Of a stretch of DNA of 64,000 nt, positions 45,416-53,252 are shown in pieces. A model generated the notes under the pieces. That model was not told the DNA's origin, did not search any database, and worked only from the letters and a program-made list of their open reading frames with translations. The number at the start of each line of letters is the position of its first letter. Within the stretch, counting starts at the first letter, position 1. The position numbers and the translations under genes are program-made. Origin of the DNA: Phycisphaera sp. (GTDB lineage Bacteria; Planctomycetota; Phycisphaerae; Phycisphaerales; UBA1924); NCBI GenBank assembly GCA_020639255.1, contig JACKGZ010000007.1, positions 62,001-126,000 of the forward strand. The letters run 5' to 3'.

Positions 45416-46278
45416 TGGTATCGCACCCACTCAAGCCTCAATCCCTGCGGCGGCAGCGTCGGCCCGGCCTGCCTGCGATCTCCACTCTCGATGATCGAAG
45501 CGATCTCCCCCGGCTCGATCTTGCCGCGGCCAACCTCCATCAGCGTGCCGGCGATGATCCGCACCATGTTGTACAAAAACCCACTGCCCGAGACGCGGAT
45601 CACAAATCGGCACCCGGCATCCGGCACACGGCATCCGGCTCCCTCTCCCCTCCGGGGGAGAGGGCTGGGGTGAGGGGGGCTCGCGTCTTCGACTTCACAC
45701 CGGAAGATCGTCCGCACCGTCGTCGTGCGTCCGTGATCAATCTGTGCAAAGGCCGCGAAGTCCTTCTCGCCCACCATCGCCGCCGCGGCTTGCTGCATGC
45801 GAGCAAGATCCAGCTCGTACCACGTGTGAAAGACGTATTTGCGATCCCACAGCGGTCGCACGGGCCCGCACTCGATCGTGTACGTGTACTCCTTCTCCGC
45901 CGCACCGCCGATCGGGTTGAAGTCGTGTGCGACCACTTCCGCGTCCATGATCAGCACATCCCGCGGCAGCTTGCTGTTGAGCGCCTTCACCAGCGTGTCC
46001 GTGCCGCGATCTTCGGGCCAGCCGATGCCCTTGTCCGCGATGGGCTCGCTCGTGAAAGCGGCGATCTGGCCCAGCGCGTGCACGCCCGAGTCGGTTCGGC
46101 TCGCGCCCATGACCACGACCTGCTCGCGTAGCACCTCGCGCACGGTCTCCTCCACCACGCCCTGCACGGTGCGGAGCGTCGTGCGTTTGGTCGGGTCGTT
46201 CGGGTCGGGCGGCTCCTGCTTCTGCCAGCCGCAGAAGTCGGTGCCGTCGTAGGCGATCGTGAGCTTGTACCTGGGCAC
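45412..46278 (-). CDS. truA: tRNA pseudouridine synthase A with an in-frame repeat insert
   Basis: 288 residues. Makes pseudouridine at positions 38-40 of tRNA anticodon arms. The catalytic Asp63 lies in GASRTDSGVHALGQ, with YKLTIAYDGTDFCGWQKQ at the start and GSGFLYNMVRIIAGTLMEVGRG near the end. Between RCEVED and FVIRVSG about 26 residues (SPPHPSPLPRRGEG, then GCRVPDAGCR) are encoded by a GC-rich repeat at 45611-45679; normal TruA has only a short turn there. The active site is distant, so function may survive. An insert near TNPDP (residues 23-33) is a milder extension. Confidence 0.92.
   Translation of the reverse strand: MPRYKLTIAYDGTDFCGWQKQEPPDPNDPTKRTTLRTVQGVVEETVREVLREQVVVMGASRTDSGVHALGQIAAFTSEPIADKGIGWPEDRGTDTLVKALNSKLPRDVLIMDAEVVAHDFNPIGGAAEKEYTYTIECGPVRPLWDRKYVFHTWYELDLARMQQAAAAMVGEKDFAAFAQIDHGRTTTVRTIFRCEVEDASPPHPSPLPRRGEGAGCRVPDAGCRFVIRVSGSGFLYNMVRIIAGTLMEVGRGKIEPGEIASIIESGDRRQAGPTLPPQGLRLEWVRYQ
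45611..45679. repeat. palindromic GC-rich repeat inserted in frame in truA
   Basis: A perfect hairpin CCCTCTCCCC (45641-45650) / GGGGAGAGGG (45655-45664) with a 4-base loop, flanked by GGCATCCGG twice (45617-45625 and 45631-45639). Read on the minus strand it gives PHPSPLPRRGEG, which I recognise as the translation of a repeat widespread in bacterial intergenic DNA. Here it sits inside a housekeeping gene without a frameshift. Confidence 0.7.
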
Positions 46279-46279
46279 G

Positions 46280-46468
46280 CTACTGGCCGCCCTTGTCCGT
46301 CGGCTCGCTCTTGATCACGCGCACGGTCGGCGAATCGCTCTCGTCGTTGTCCTTGAAGCGTTTCTTCTCAGCATCCGCCCAGCGGTCAGACCAGCGGAAC
46401 CAGAGGTACGTAAACGGCACGCCGACGAGGATCACGGCTGCCATCGAGATGAGTGTGGGCCAGAGCAT
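46280..46468 (-). CDS. small single-pass membrane protein
   Basis: 62 residues from the ATG at 46468. One transmembrane helix (MLWPTLISMAAVILVGVPFTYLWFRWS) followed by a charged cytoplasmic tail (DRWADAEKKRFKDNDESD..VRVIKSEPTDKGGQ). No known family. It ends one base before the truA start, so it is likely the first gene of the truA unit. Confidence 0.6.
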   Translation of the reverse strand: MLWPTLISMAAVILVGVPFTYLWFRWSDRWADAEKKRFKDNDESDSPTVRVIKSEPTDKGGQ

Positions 46469-46685
46469 GGTCAACTATCATTGGTGTCCGAACACCCTCT
46501 CGCCAATCGCCATCCGGAGCGTGCAATACATACCCGCAGGCACCGTTCTGCCCCGGCAGCGTTCACCGGCGAGCCGACGCCGCGTTGTGTCAACGGATCG
46601 AACATGCCGGGCAGCACTGGCACCGCCTGTCGAGGCCGGGGGCGTTCTCCGCGCCGCGCACGGGCCAAGCAAGGGAGTCCACGTC

Positions 46686-47156
46686 ATGCGTTCGATAGCC
46701 GTTTCCCGATTCTCACGCGTTCTCGCCGCCCTCGCCGCAGCCGTCACCTTATTCCAAGCCGCCCCGGCGATGGCCCAGGGCGAGCGCTTGGCCGCCGAGT
46801 GCGTGCAGGAGATGCACGAGACCGCTCGCCAGACCTCGCTGAGCGTCCACGCGCTGGCCGCCCGTGGGGCACACCTGATCGCCGCCATGGATACCCAGGG
46901 CGCGACGGACGATCAGCTCATCGAGACCGCCGAGAACACGCTCGAGGCGATCCGTCGCCGCGCCACCGCAGGCGCGACCCGCATCAACACCCTCGCCGAC
47001 CGCTGCATCGAGCGTCTGATCGATATCGGTGCCGATGACGTGCTGATCCACCGCGTCAATCAGGCCCGCAGACTTTCGCTCGGTGCGATCGCCGACGAGG
47101 CCTCCGACAGCGCCGGCTTCGTGCGGGCCGCGCTGCGTCGCGCACTCAACAACTGA
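46686..47156 (+). CDS. small exported helical protein
   Basis: 156 residues from the ATG at 46686. Signal peptide RSIAVSRFSRVLAALAAAVTLFQAAPAMA, then an all-helical mature part (CVQEMHETARQTSLSVHALAARGAHLIAAMDTQG, TAENTLEAIRRRATAGATRINTLADRCIERLIDIGA) with two cysteines. No family recognised. Single gene followed by a strong terminator; the opposite strand has no competing gene of better quality. Confidence 0.65.
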   Translation: MRSIAVSRFSRVLAALAAAVTLFQAAPAMAQGERLAAECVQEMHETARQTSLSVHALAARGAHLIAAMDTQGATDDQLIETAENTLEAIRRRATAGATRINTLADRCIERLIDIGADDVLIHRVNQARRLSLGAIADEASDSAGFVRAALRRALNN

Positions 47157-47205
47157 GGTCGATTGCTCAGTCACCCGGTCGGGCGGCAGCGCCCGATTCG
47201 ATCCG

Positions 47206-47243
47206 AAGCCCCGCCGCGCTCGGCAACCGTGCGGCGGGGCTTT
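47206..47243 (+). terminator. rho-independent-type terminator
   Basis: AAGCCCCGCCGC (47206-47217) pairs with GCGGCGGGGCTTT (47231-47243), followed by CTTGTGTTT. It lies downstream of the small exported protein and before the convergent nuoG end. Confidence 0.75.
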
Positions 47244-47283
47244 CTTGTGTTTGGAATTGCGTTCGTTGAAAGAGATGCGCGCC

Positions 47284-49038
47284 CTAGAGCTCCACCATCT
47301 CCACATCCGGCTCCTGCTTCACCGAAACCACCGGCGTGCGAACCTCGCTTACGAACACACCGAGCGACTCGCTCGACTGCGCCATCTCCTGACGGGTCAT
47401 CGCGGCGTTGTAGAGCCGTGCCGACTGAGTGCGGCGTTCGACGGCCGTGGGCACCTGGCCCGGTGCCTCGTCCACACGCACCACCTCGCGCCGCACCGGG
47501 CCCAGGCCCTCGCCGTCGAGCATCGAGATGAGATCCAGCGCGATCTGCCCCTCGGCCTTGGCGTTCTCGGCGACCGGGATTGCCTGCTCGAAGGCCTGGA
47601 TAATGTTGTTCGCGTTCTCGAACGTGCCCGCCTTCTCAGCCCAGCTTGCGCCGGGGATCACCACGTCGGCCTTGTCCGCGGCCTTGCGTGGGTGCGTGTC
47701 GATCAGCACCGTGAATGCGCTCCCGAGCGAACTGGCGAACTCGTCCGTCGCCCACTCGCCCGGGTAGTTGCCTGTGAGGATGCAGCTCGCGTACGAGCCG
47801 TTGGCGAGCGCCCGTGAAGCCGCGTCGAAGTCGTGGACCGTGCCGCCGAAGGATTCGAGCACGCGGCGGACGCCCCGGGCATTCGGGGCCTTCTCGGCAT
47901 ACATCACGAACGCGTTCGCGTCGCCGGGCCTGGCGCCCTTGGGGAAGGCCTTGTCCTCGCCGCGGTAGGGCACCATGCCAACCGCAAACTCGGCGTTGGC
48001 GTCGACCGTCCTGGCGAGCTTGGCGAGCAGGTACGCGTCCTCACAGCTGAGCATCGGGCTCACGACGAGCAGGAGTTTCCCGCCCTTGCTCGACGCCTCG
48101 ATCAGCCCCTCGATCGCCGCGTCGTACGCCTGCGCGAAGGTGCATTCGTCGAGCGCGCCGAAACGCCGGCGGTAGGGCGACTTGAGTCGTCCGTCCTGGA
48201 TGTGCTTCCAGCCGTAGCGGACCTCGTCGGTGATCCACCACTTGTTGATTGCCATGTTCGTGCGGGGCTTGACGCGGTAGATCTTGCCCTCGTTGTGCTC
48301 GAAGGTGATGTTGTCGCCCGAGGCCGTGATGCCGTCGATCGAGGGCGTTCCCTTGAGGAACCACACGCGCTGGGTGAAGAGAAAGTCCTTGTCGAGCAGC
48401 GCGCCCACGGGGCAGAGGTCGATCACGTTCGCCGACAGCTCGTTGTCGAGCGGCACGCCCGGGAAGACGTCGATCTCGCTCCGGTTGCCGCGCCCGTTGA
48501 TCGAGAGCTCGGCCGTCCCCGCGACCTCGCGCGTGAACCGCACGCACCGCGTGCACATGATGCACCGGTCGGAGTAGATGTAGACGTTCGGGCCCAGATC
48601 CTTCTTGGGCTGCTTGACCTTGGTCTCCTGGAAGCGCGACACACCGCGACCGTACTCGAAGCTGTAGTCCTGGAGGTCGCACTCGCCCGCCTGGTCGCAG
48701 ACCGGGCAGTCGAGCGGGTGGTTGATGAGGAGGTACTCCATGACCGCCTTCTGGTTGGCGACCGCCCGCGGGTTGTCGGTGTAGACCACCATCCCGTCGG
48801 CCGCCTCGGTCGAGCAGGTCGGCTGGAGCTTGCCGCCCATCTGGGGCTCGAGCTTGCCCTCGTTGCGAGGATTGGGGGCCCAGATCTCGCCGAGGCAGAT
48901 CCGGCACTGAGCCGGGATCGACAGGGCGTCGTGGTAGCAGTAGTAGGGGACTTTGACGTCGTTGGCGTTGGCGATCTCGAGGATCTTCTGACCCTTCTGG
49001 AACTCGCACTCGACGCCGTTAATGGTGATCTTGGGCAT
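47284..49038 (-). CDS. nuoG: NADH-quinone oxidoreductase subunit G-like protein
   Basis: 584 residues from the ATG at 49038. An electron-transfer subunit of complex I or a related dehydrogenase. N-terminal [2Fe-2S] ferredoxin domain (YYCYHDALSIPAQCRICLGE, CSTEAADGM), then the His-Cys3 segment (HPLDCPVCDQAGECDLQDYSFEYG), a [4Fe-4S] cluster (SDRCIMCTRCVRFTRE..NVIDLCPVGAL), and a reduced molybdopterin-type domain (ITASGDNITFEHNEGKIYRVKPRTN..KWWITDEVRYGW). The C-terminal part is shorter than in E. coli NuoG. No other complex I gene is nearby. Confidence 0.88.
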   Translation of the reverse strand: MPKITINGVECEFQKGQKILEIANANDVKVPYYCYHDALSIPAQCRICLGEIWAPNPRNEGKLEPQMGGKLQPTCSTEAADGMVVYTDNPRAVANQKAVMEYLLINHPLDCPVCDQAGECDLQDYSFEYGRGVSRFQETKVKQPKKDLGPNVYIYSDRCIMCTRCVRFTREVAGTAELSINGRGNRSEIDVFPGVPLDNELSANVIDLCPVGALLDKDFLFTQRVWFLKGTPSIDGITASGDNITFEHNEGKIYRVKPRTNMAINKWWITDEVRYGWKHIQDGRLKSPYRRRFGALDECTFAQAYDAAIEGLIEASSKGGKLLLVVSPMLSCEDAYLLAKLARTVDANAEFAVGMVPYRGEDKAFPKGARPGDANAFVMYAEKAPNARGVRRVLESFGGTVHDFDAASRALANGSYASCILTGNYPGEWATDEFASSLGSAFTVLIDTHPRKAADKADVVIPGASWAEKAGTFENANNIIQAFEQAIPVAENAKAEGQIALDLISMLDGEGLGPVRREVVRVDEAPGQVPTAVERRTQSARLYNAAMTRQEMAQSSESLGVFVSEVRTPVVSVKQEPDVEMVEL

Positions 49039-49063
49039 GGCTGGGCATCGTAGCGTCAAAAAA

Positions 49064-49134
49064 GGTGGGGGCGGCGTCCCGCCGCCCATCTCGCCAAGCC
49101 GGCAAGACTCGGGCGGCGGGACGCCGCCCCCACC
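49064..49134. repeat. perfect 24-bp inverted pair of family B palindromes
   Basis: GGTGGGGGCGGCG..CGCCGCCC (49064-49087) and its exact reverse complement (49111-49134) are separated by 23 bases. Each arm is itself nearly palindromic (GGCGGC/GCCGCC). It lies between nuoG and the SYLF-like lipoprotein gene. Single copies occur at 1964 and 54062. Confidence 0.7.
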
Positions 49135-49152
49135 AGAGAAATCGTCTGACTA

Positions 49153-49722
49153 TCAGTTGGTCAGCGCGTCATTGATGTTGTTGTAGCTGAAATTGTCGAA
49201 GGTGAAGTACGCGCCGAGGCCGCCGCCCGAGCGGGGGTCGCTGACGAAGGTGCGATCTTCGGTCATCGACTGCTGCCCGCTGGCGGCCAGGCCCAGGATG
49301 CCGATGCCCGTCTCGCCGCCGATCGACCAGCCGCCCTTCTTGAAGCTATCCAGCGCGGCCTGATCGGGGAAGAACACCACGAAATCGGCGTACTGGCCGA
49401 AGAAGCCCAGGCCGAGATTCACGCGGGCGTGCCGGCTGTAGCCGATCACCTCGTTCGACTTGTCGTAGACGAGCCCGTCGCTGCCGGCCCCGCCCAGGAA
49501 CCAGTCGATCCCCGAGAACTCACCGGGGAAGACCGCGTACGCGTAGCTCTGGTCCTTCAGGCTGGCGAACTCGGGCTCCGTATTGGCAAGGTGCGTCATG
49601 GAGGCCTGGCACTCGGCCTTGGTGATCTCGTACGCCTCGGGGGTCAGGCCGGTCGCGGCGCACCCGCCGAGGCCGAGAGCGAAGAGAAGCGTTGCCGATG
49701 CTGCGGTGGTTCTGCGTGTCAT
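49153..49722 (-). CDS. lipoprotein of the SYLF/YSC84-like type
   Basis: 189 residues. Lipoprotein signal with the lipobox LGLGGC near residue 21. The mature domain reads as a lipid-binding-type SYLF/Ysc84 module: SYAYAVFPGEF, GGAGSDGLVYDKSNEVIGYSRHARVNLGLGFFGQYADFVVFF, LDSFKKGGWSIGGETGIGILG. Probably anchored in a membrane and exposed to the periplasm. Role unknown. Upstream region (49723-49947) contains only a terminator for the preceding gene. Confidence 0.78.
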   Translation of the reverse strand: MTRRTTAASATLLFALGLGGCAATGLTPEAYEITKAECQASMTHLANTEPEFASLKDQSYAYAVFPGEFSGIDWFLGGAGSDGLVYDKSNEVIGYSRHARVNLGLGFFGQYADFVVFFPDQAALDSFKKGGWSIGGETGIGILGLAASGQQSMTEDRTFVSDPRSGGGLGAYFTFDNFSYNNINDALTN

Positions 49723-49882
49723 GTGCTGATCTCCTTTGTTGTGTCGCGAGAAGTCTCATCCTAGGCCGCTGTGTTTAGTGATCGCAAACAATGGCCGCGG
49801 TGACACCCCCATCGCTTTATGCGGAAACCGTAGCCCCCGCCCGTGAACCGAATGTGAAGGGGCCGTACAAGAATTGATCACA

Positions 49883-49917
49883 AAGAGCCCCCCGATTCCC
49901 ATGGGAATCCGGGGGGC
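49883..49917 (-). terminator. terminator after the spondin-domain gene
   Basis: GCCCCCCGATTCCC and GGGAATCCGGGGGGC (49887-49917) form a long stem with one bulge; read on the minus strand it is followed by TCTTTGT. It lies just after the stop of the gene at 49948. Confidence 0.72.
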
Positions 49918-49947
49918 GGTGAGTGAGTCGCGGTCGGTCACAAGTCA

Positions 49948-50730
49948 TCAGACGAGGCGGCGTCTCCGGGTGAGCACAAGCCCACCCATCGCAAGCACCG
50001 ACGCCGAGGCCGGCGCAGGGACAACCTCAAACGAGATCCGGTAGATCGCGTCATCGGCACCGAACTGCCGGTCGAACGTGTACCCCGCGGCCGTGGTCAG
50101 CCCGTTGAATACGTCGAGATCCGCGAAGTCGAACCCGACCACACCGTTCTCATCGACATGATCGTCGTTCGACGAGCCTTGAAGGAACGCCGCGCCGAAC
50201 GCGCCGTCGACCTCCGAGCCCGCGTCCCACACGTCGCGTCCGAACTGCGTGATCTCGGAGATCAAGAGGTTGCCCGAGCCGTCGAGCAGCTGGTACGCGG
50301 TGGGGGAGTCGTTGCCGATGAAGTAGTCGTTGCTCGGCACGACCATCGCGCCGAAGCTGAAGTACGGATTCACCGACGCATCCACGGTGAACACTGCCGT
50401 CCCGGTTCCGCCGGGCAGCAGAGGCCCAGCCGGGTCGGGCAAGACCGAGCCGAGCGTCGCGCCGGGATCGGCGCTGGCGAACGCCGGGAACCACTCCGAG
50501 CCAGAGCCGCCCTCGGCGATCGAGACGATCGCGTCGCTCGCGACGGCTCCGTTGTCGAAGGCGTCGTACACGCCGCTGTGGAACCCCACGCGCAGTGGCG
50601 CGAACGCGACGCTGTTCGTCGGGGCCAGATTCTCAACCGTGACCCGGATATCGACACTCTGGCCCGAAGCCGACAACGCCGAAGCGCCGGCCAGAGCCAT
50701 TAATACCTGCAATTGAAGCTGCTTTCTCAT
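49948..50730 (-). CDS. secreted spondin-domain protein with PEP-CTERM-like tail
   Basis: 260 residues from the ATG at 50730, with GGAGGAA just upstream. Signal peptide (RKQLQLQVLMALAGASALSASG), then a spondin-N-like domain (VDIRVTVENLAPTNSVAFAPLRVGFHSGVYDAFDNG, EWFPAFASADPGATLG, GTAVFTVDASVNPYFSFGAMVVPSND). The C-terminus VPAPASASVLAMGGLVLTRRRRLV has the small-Pro motif, hydrophobic stretch and Arg cluster of PEP-CTERM-type sorting signals, in the PAP variant common in Phycisphaerae. Likely exposed on the cell surface. Confidence 0.85.
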   Translation of the reverse strand: MRKQLQLQVLMALAGASALSASGQSVDIRVTVENLAPTNSVAFAPLRVGFHSGVYDAFDNGAVASDAIVSIAEGGSGSEWFPAFASADPGATLGSVLPDPAGPLLPGGTGTAVFTVDASVNPYFSFGAMVVPSNDYFIGNDSPTAYQLLDGSGNLLISEITQFGRDVWDAGSEVDGAFGAAFLQGSSNDDHVDENGVVGFDFADLDVFNGLTTAAGYTFDRQFGADDAIYRISFEVVPAPASASVLAMGGLVLTRRRRLV

Positions 50731-50882
50731 GTGTTCCTCCATTCAGAGCACAAACTGGTGAACACCCACCGCGAACGAGCAGACCGGCCGCGCGTCGGCA
50801 CGCGCCGACGTCAAAGACAGCTCGAATTTCTGCGTGAACCGCGTCGGCTCCACTCTCGCGGAGCCGCGCGGAGGAGAGAGAC

Positions 50883-51518
50883 CTACACGTCCGCGCCGGG
50901 GGCTGGCGTGTCCGTGTTGACCGCGAGGCACCGCCAGATCGCGCCGGCGACTTCATCCGTGTACATCAGCGACGGCCCAGGCATCACGCCGTGCTTGATC
51001 CGCTCGGGTACGCCCAGCAGCAAGCCGACGAACATCGACGCCGCGAGTTCCACCGGCAGGTCGCGCAGCTTGCCCTCTTCGCGCCCCTGCCGGAACAGCT
51101 CGATCAGCAGCCCGCTCTGACGGCCCGCGTACTTCAGGTACTTCTCGGGCAGATTGTGCGGCGTCAGAAACACGTACGCGAACCCGTCAGGGTCACGGTC
51201 GAACCGGTCGTACGTGCTCCGCACCCACTCGCGCAGCCGGTCCTCGATCGGCGCCCGCATCGCGACCAGCGCCTCCTTGTGCGCGATCATCGGCTCGACC
51301 TGCTCGGCGAATACCGCACCCAGCAGCTCCTCCCGGCTCGAGTAGTGCCGATACAGAGCCCCCTCGCTCAGCCCGGCCTCCTTGGCGATCGCGCGGACCG
51401 AGGCGTCGGGGCGATCGCGGACCACGACGCGCAGGGCCGCCTCGTGGAGGCGGGCCCTGGCGTCACTCTGGTTGGGCTTGGCTGGTCCCAAATGGGCTCC
51501 CCTGAGCTCGGTGTGCAT
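50883..51518 (-). CDS. TetR-family transcriptional repressor
   Basis: 211 residues from the ATG at 51518. N-terminal HTH: RARLHEAALRVVVRDRPDASVRAIAKEAGLSEGALYRHYSSREELLGAVFAEQ, a near-consensus TetR DNA-binding region. The C-terminal ligand domain is helical (FLTPHNLPEKYLKYAGRQSGLLIELFRQGREEGKL, ASMFVGLLLGVPERIKHG). Two overlapping palindromes (51531-51556) begin 13 bases upstream of the start, so autorepression is likely. Divergent from hisS, though the operator is far from the hisS start. Confidence 0.88.
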   Translation of the reverse strand: MHTELRGAHLGPAKPNQSDARARLHEAALRVVVRDRPDASVRAIAKEAGLSEGALYRHYSSREELLGAVFAEQVEPMIAHKEALVAMRAPIEDRLREWVRSTYDRFDRDPDGFAYVFLTPHNLPEKYLKYAGRQSGLLIELFRQGREEGKLRDLPVELAASMFVGLLLGVPERIKHGVMPGPSLMYTDEVAGAIWRCLAVNTDTPAPGADV

Positions 51519-51530
51519 GCATCGTGGCTG

Positions 51531-51556
51531 TGAACAAACGTTCACATATGGTGAAC
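51531..51556. promoter_or_regulatory. overlapping TetR operator palindromes
   Basis: TGAAC-AAAC-GTTCA (51531-51544) and GTTCAC-ATATG-GTGAAC (51540-51556) are two perfect inverted repeats that share bases, with the half-site GTTCA seen three times. Position just upstream of the tetR start fits autoregulation. Confidence 0.7.
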
Positions 51557-51717
51557 ATGCGCCGCCCGAACGATCTTCCAAGCGGTCTGAGAAAAACTTT
51601 CCCCCGCGCTCCCCAGGGCAGGTGGTGGGCCCTGGGCCGCCCGAACGCCCCCGGGCCCCCCGGAATACGCTCAACAAGCCGAACCCCGCCCAAGACCACA
51701 CAAGGACCCCCCGCCCG

Positions 51718-53154
51718 ATGGCCCAGCCCTCAACCAAGTCCATCCCCGCCCCCAAGGGCACCCGGGACCTCTACCCCGACGACCTGCTCCGCCAGCGGTA
51801 CATCACCGAGGCCTGGCGCCGCGTCTCGATCCGCCACGGCTTCGACGAGATCGCCGGCCCCACCTTCGAGATGCTCGACCTCTACAAGAAAAAATCCGGC
51901 GAGGGCATCGTCAGCGAGCTCTTCAGCTTCCGACGCACCGGCGGCGACGACGACTACGCCCTCCGCCCCGAGTTCACACCCACGCTCGCGCGCATGTACG
52001 CGGCCAAAGCCAACGCGCTGCCCAGCCCCTGCAAGTGGTTCACCGCCGGGCCCTACTTCCGCGCGGAGAAACCCCAGCGCGGGAGGCTGCGGGAGTTTTT
52101 GCAGTGGAACTGTGATGTGATGGGGGGAGATACTGATAACGCAGATTTTCAATCAGTATTTGATGCGGAAATTATCTGTGTAATTGTCGAGTTGTTTTCC
52201 GATAGCGGTTTTTCACCAAATGATGTGTTGGTGCGATTAAACTCGCGCTCCATATTGCACTCGCTACTCATTCACGCGGGAGTCGAGCAATCTCAGGTTG
52301 ATGCTGGCGTTCGCTTGCTGGACAAATGGAGCAAAATTGATGATGTCACAAGGGCAAGAGAATGCAATGCAATAGGTTTAGATCTGAACGCGCTCAATCG
52401 TGCGTTTCAAATTGCCGACAGTATGGGTAGTAGCTCGTCTAGAAGCGGCGGTATTACGCTAGGAAGCCTAACTAGTACTGCAAATATAGATGTCACTCAG
52501 TTGGATCGCATTCTGCGTTTAGTACCAAAGGGTTGGGCGATCTTCGATCCAGGTATCGCCCGCGGCCTCGCCTACTACACCGGCACCGTCTTCGAACTCA
52601 TCGCCGACGGCGAGCGTGCCGTCGCGGGCGGCGGGCGCTACGACAATCTCATCGAACTCTTCGGCGGCCCGCCAACCCCGGCCGTCGGCTTCGGGATGGG
52701 CGACGTCGTCCTGGGCCTACTCCTGCAGGACAAGGGCCTGATGCCCGAAGGCCCTGAGCTCATGGAGGCGCTCAGCCAGAAGCCCGCGAGCCTGCGCCCC
52801 GAGGCGTTCGTCATCGCAAACGAAGCCGGCGAAGCGCAGGTCGAGCCCCTGCTCGCCAAGCTCCGGCGCGGCGTCGAGTCGGAGGCATGGAACTCTCGCG
52901 CCGACAAGAAGCCCTGGGACGCGGACCGCTACTGCTCCAATTCAGGAGGGGTCTCGCCCATGCACGCGCGGCGTTCGTACAAGTCGACGAAGAACATCGG
53001 CAAGCTCCTCGCTGACGCGCGCAAGCAGCACGCGAAGTTTGCGGTGATCATCGAGAGCGACGAAGCCGCCAAGGTCGAGAACCTCGATACCCGCGAAGAC
53101 CTCGGCACGTTCCCGCTCGACGGGGTCGGCGCGGCGATCGCCGAGCGTCTGTAA
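51718..53154 (+). CDS. hisS: histidyl-tRNA synthetase, mosaic gene
   Basis: 478 residues from the ATG at 51718. Class II synthetase for tRNA-His. Motif 1 region PKGTRDLYPDDLLRQ, motif 2 RAEKPQRGRLREFLQWNCDVMGGD, His motif RGLAYYTGTVFEL, motif 3 region AGGGRYDNLIELFGG and a C-terminal anticodon domain (EAFVIANEAGEAQVEPLLAKL). The stretch between motif 2 and the His motif (about 52110-52545) has ~40% GC against ~65-70% around it and very different codon use, suggesting replacement by recombination with a low-GC relative. The reading frame is intact. Confidence 0.95.
   Translation: MAQPSTKSIPAPKGTRDLYPDDLLRQRYITEAWRRVSIRHGFDEIAGPTFEMLDLYKKKSGEGIVSELFSFRRTGGDDDYALRPEFTPTLARMYAAKANALPSPCKWFTAGPYFRAEKPQRGRLREFLQWNCDVMGGDTDNADFQSVFDAEIICVIVELFSDSGFSPNDVLVRLNSRSILHSLLIHAGVEQSQVDAGVRLLDKWSKIDDVTRARECNAIGLDLNALNRAFQIADSMGSSSSRSGGITLGSLTSTANIDVTQLDRILRLVPKGWAIFDPGIARGLAYYTGTVFELIADGERAVAGGGRYDNLIELFGGPPTPAVGFGMGDVVLGLLLQDKGLMPEGPELMEALSQKPASLRPEAFVIANEAGEAQVEPLLAKLRRGVESEAWNSRADKKPWDADRYCSNSGGVSPMHARRSYKSTKNIGKLLADARKQHAKFAVIIESDEAAKVENLDTREDLGTFPLDGVGAAIAERL
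52110..52545 (+). other. low-GC segment inside hisS
   Basis: Counted by hand, 52141-52200 has 21 G/C of 60 and 52201-52260 has 27 of 60, while flanking hisS DNA is strongly GC-rich. The edges fall inside or next to conserved motifs (motif 2 upstream, the GxARGLAYYTG motif downstream). Codons such as ttt, tta, aat, ata and aga, which are rare in neighbouring genes, are common here. Confidence 0.8.
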
Positions 53155-53252
53155 GGCCGTATCGGACGCAACTTTCAGTGTCAGGTGAAACCGACCGGGT
53201 ACCGATCTGATAAGGTATTTGCACAGGAATCACCGCGCGAAAGGACTTTTTG

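Noticed and set aside
49883..49917. Considered as a site for a DNA-binding protein because of the palindrome.
   Set aside because: Position right after a stop and the T-rich minus-strand flank fit a terminator better.
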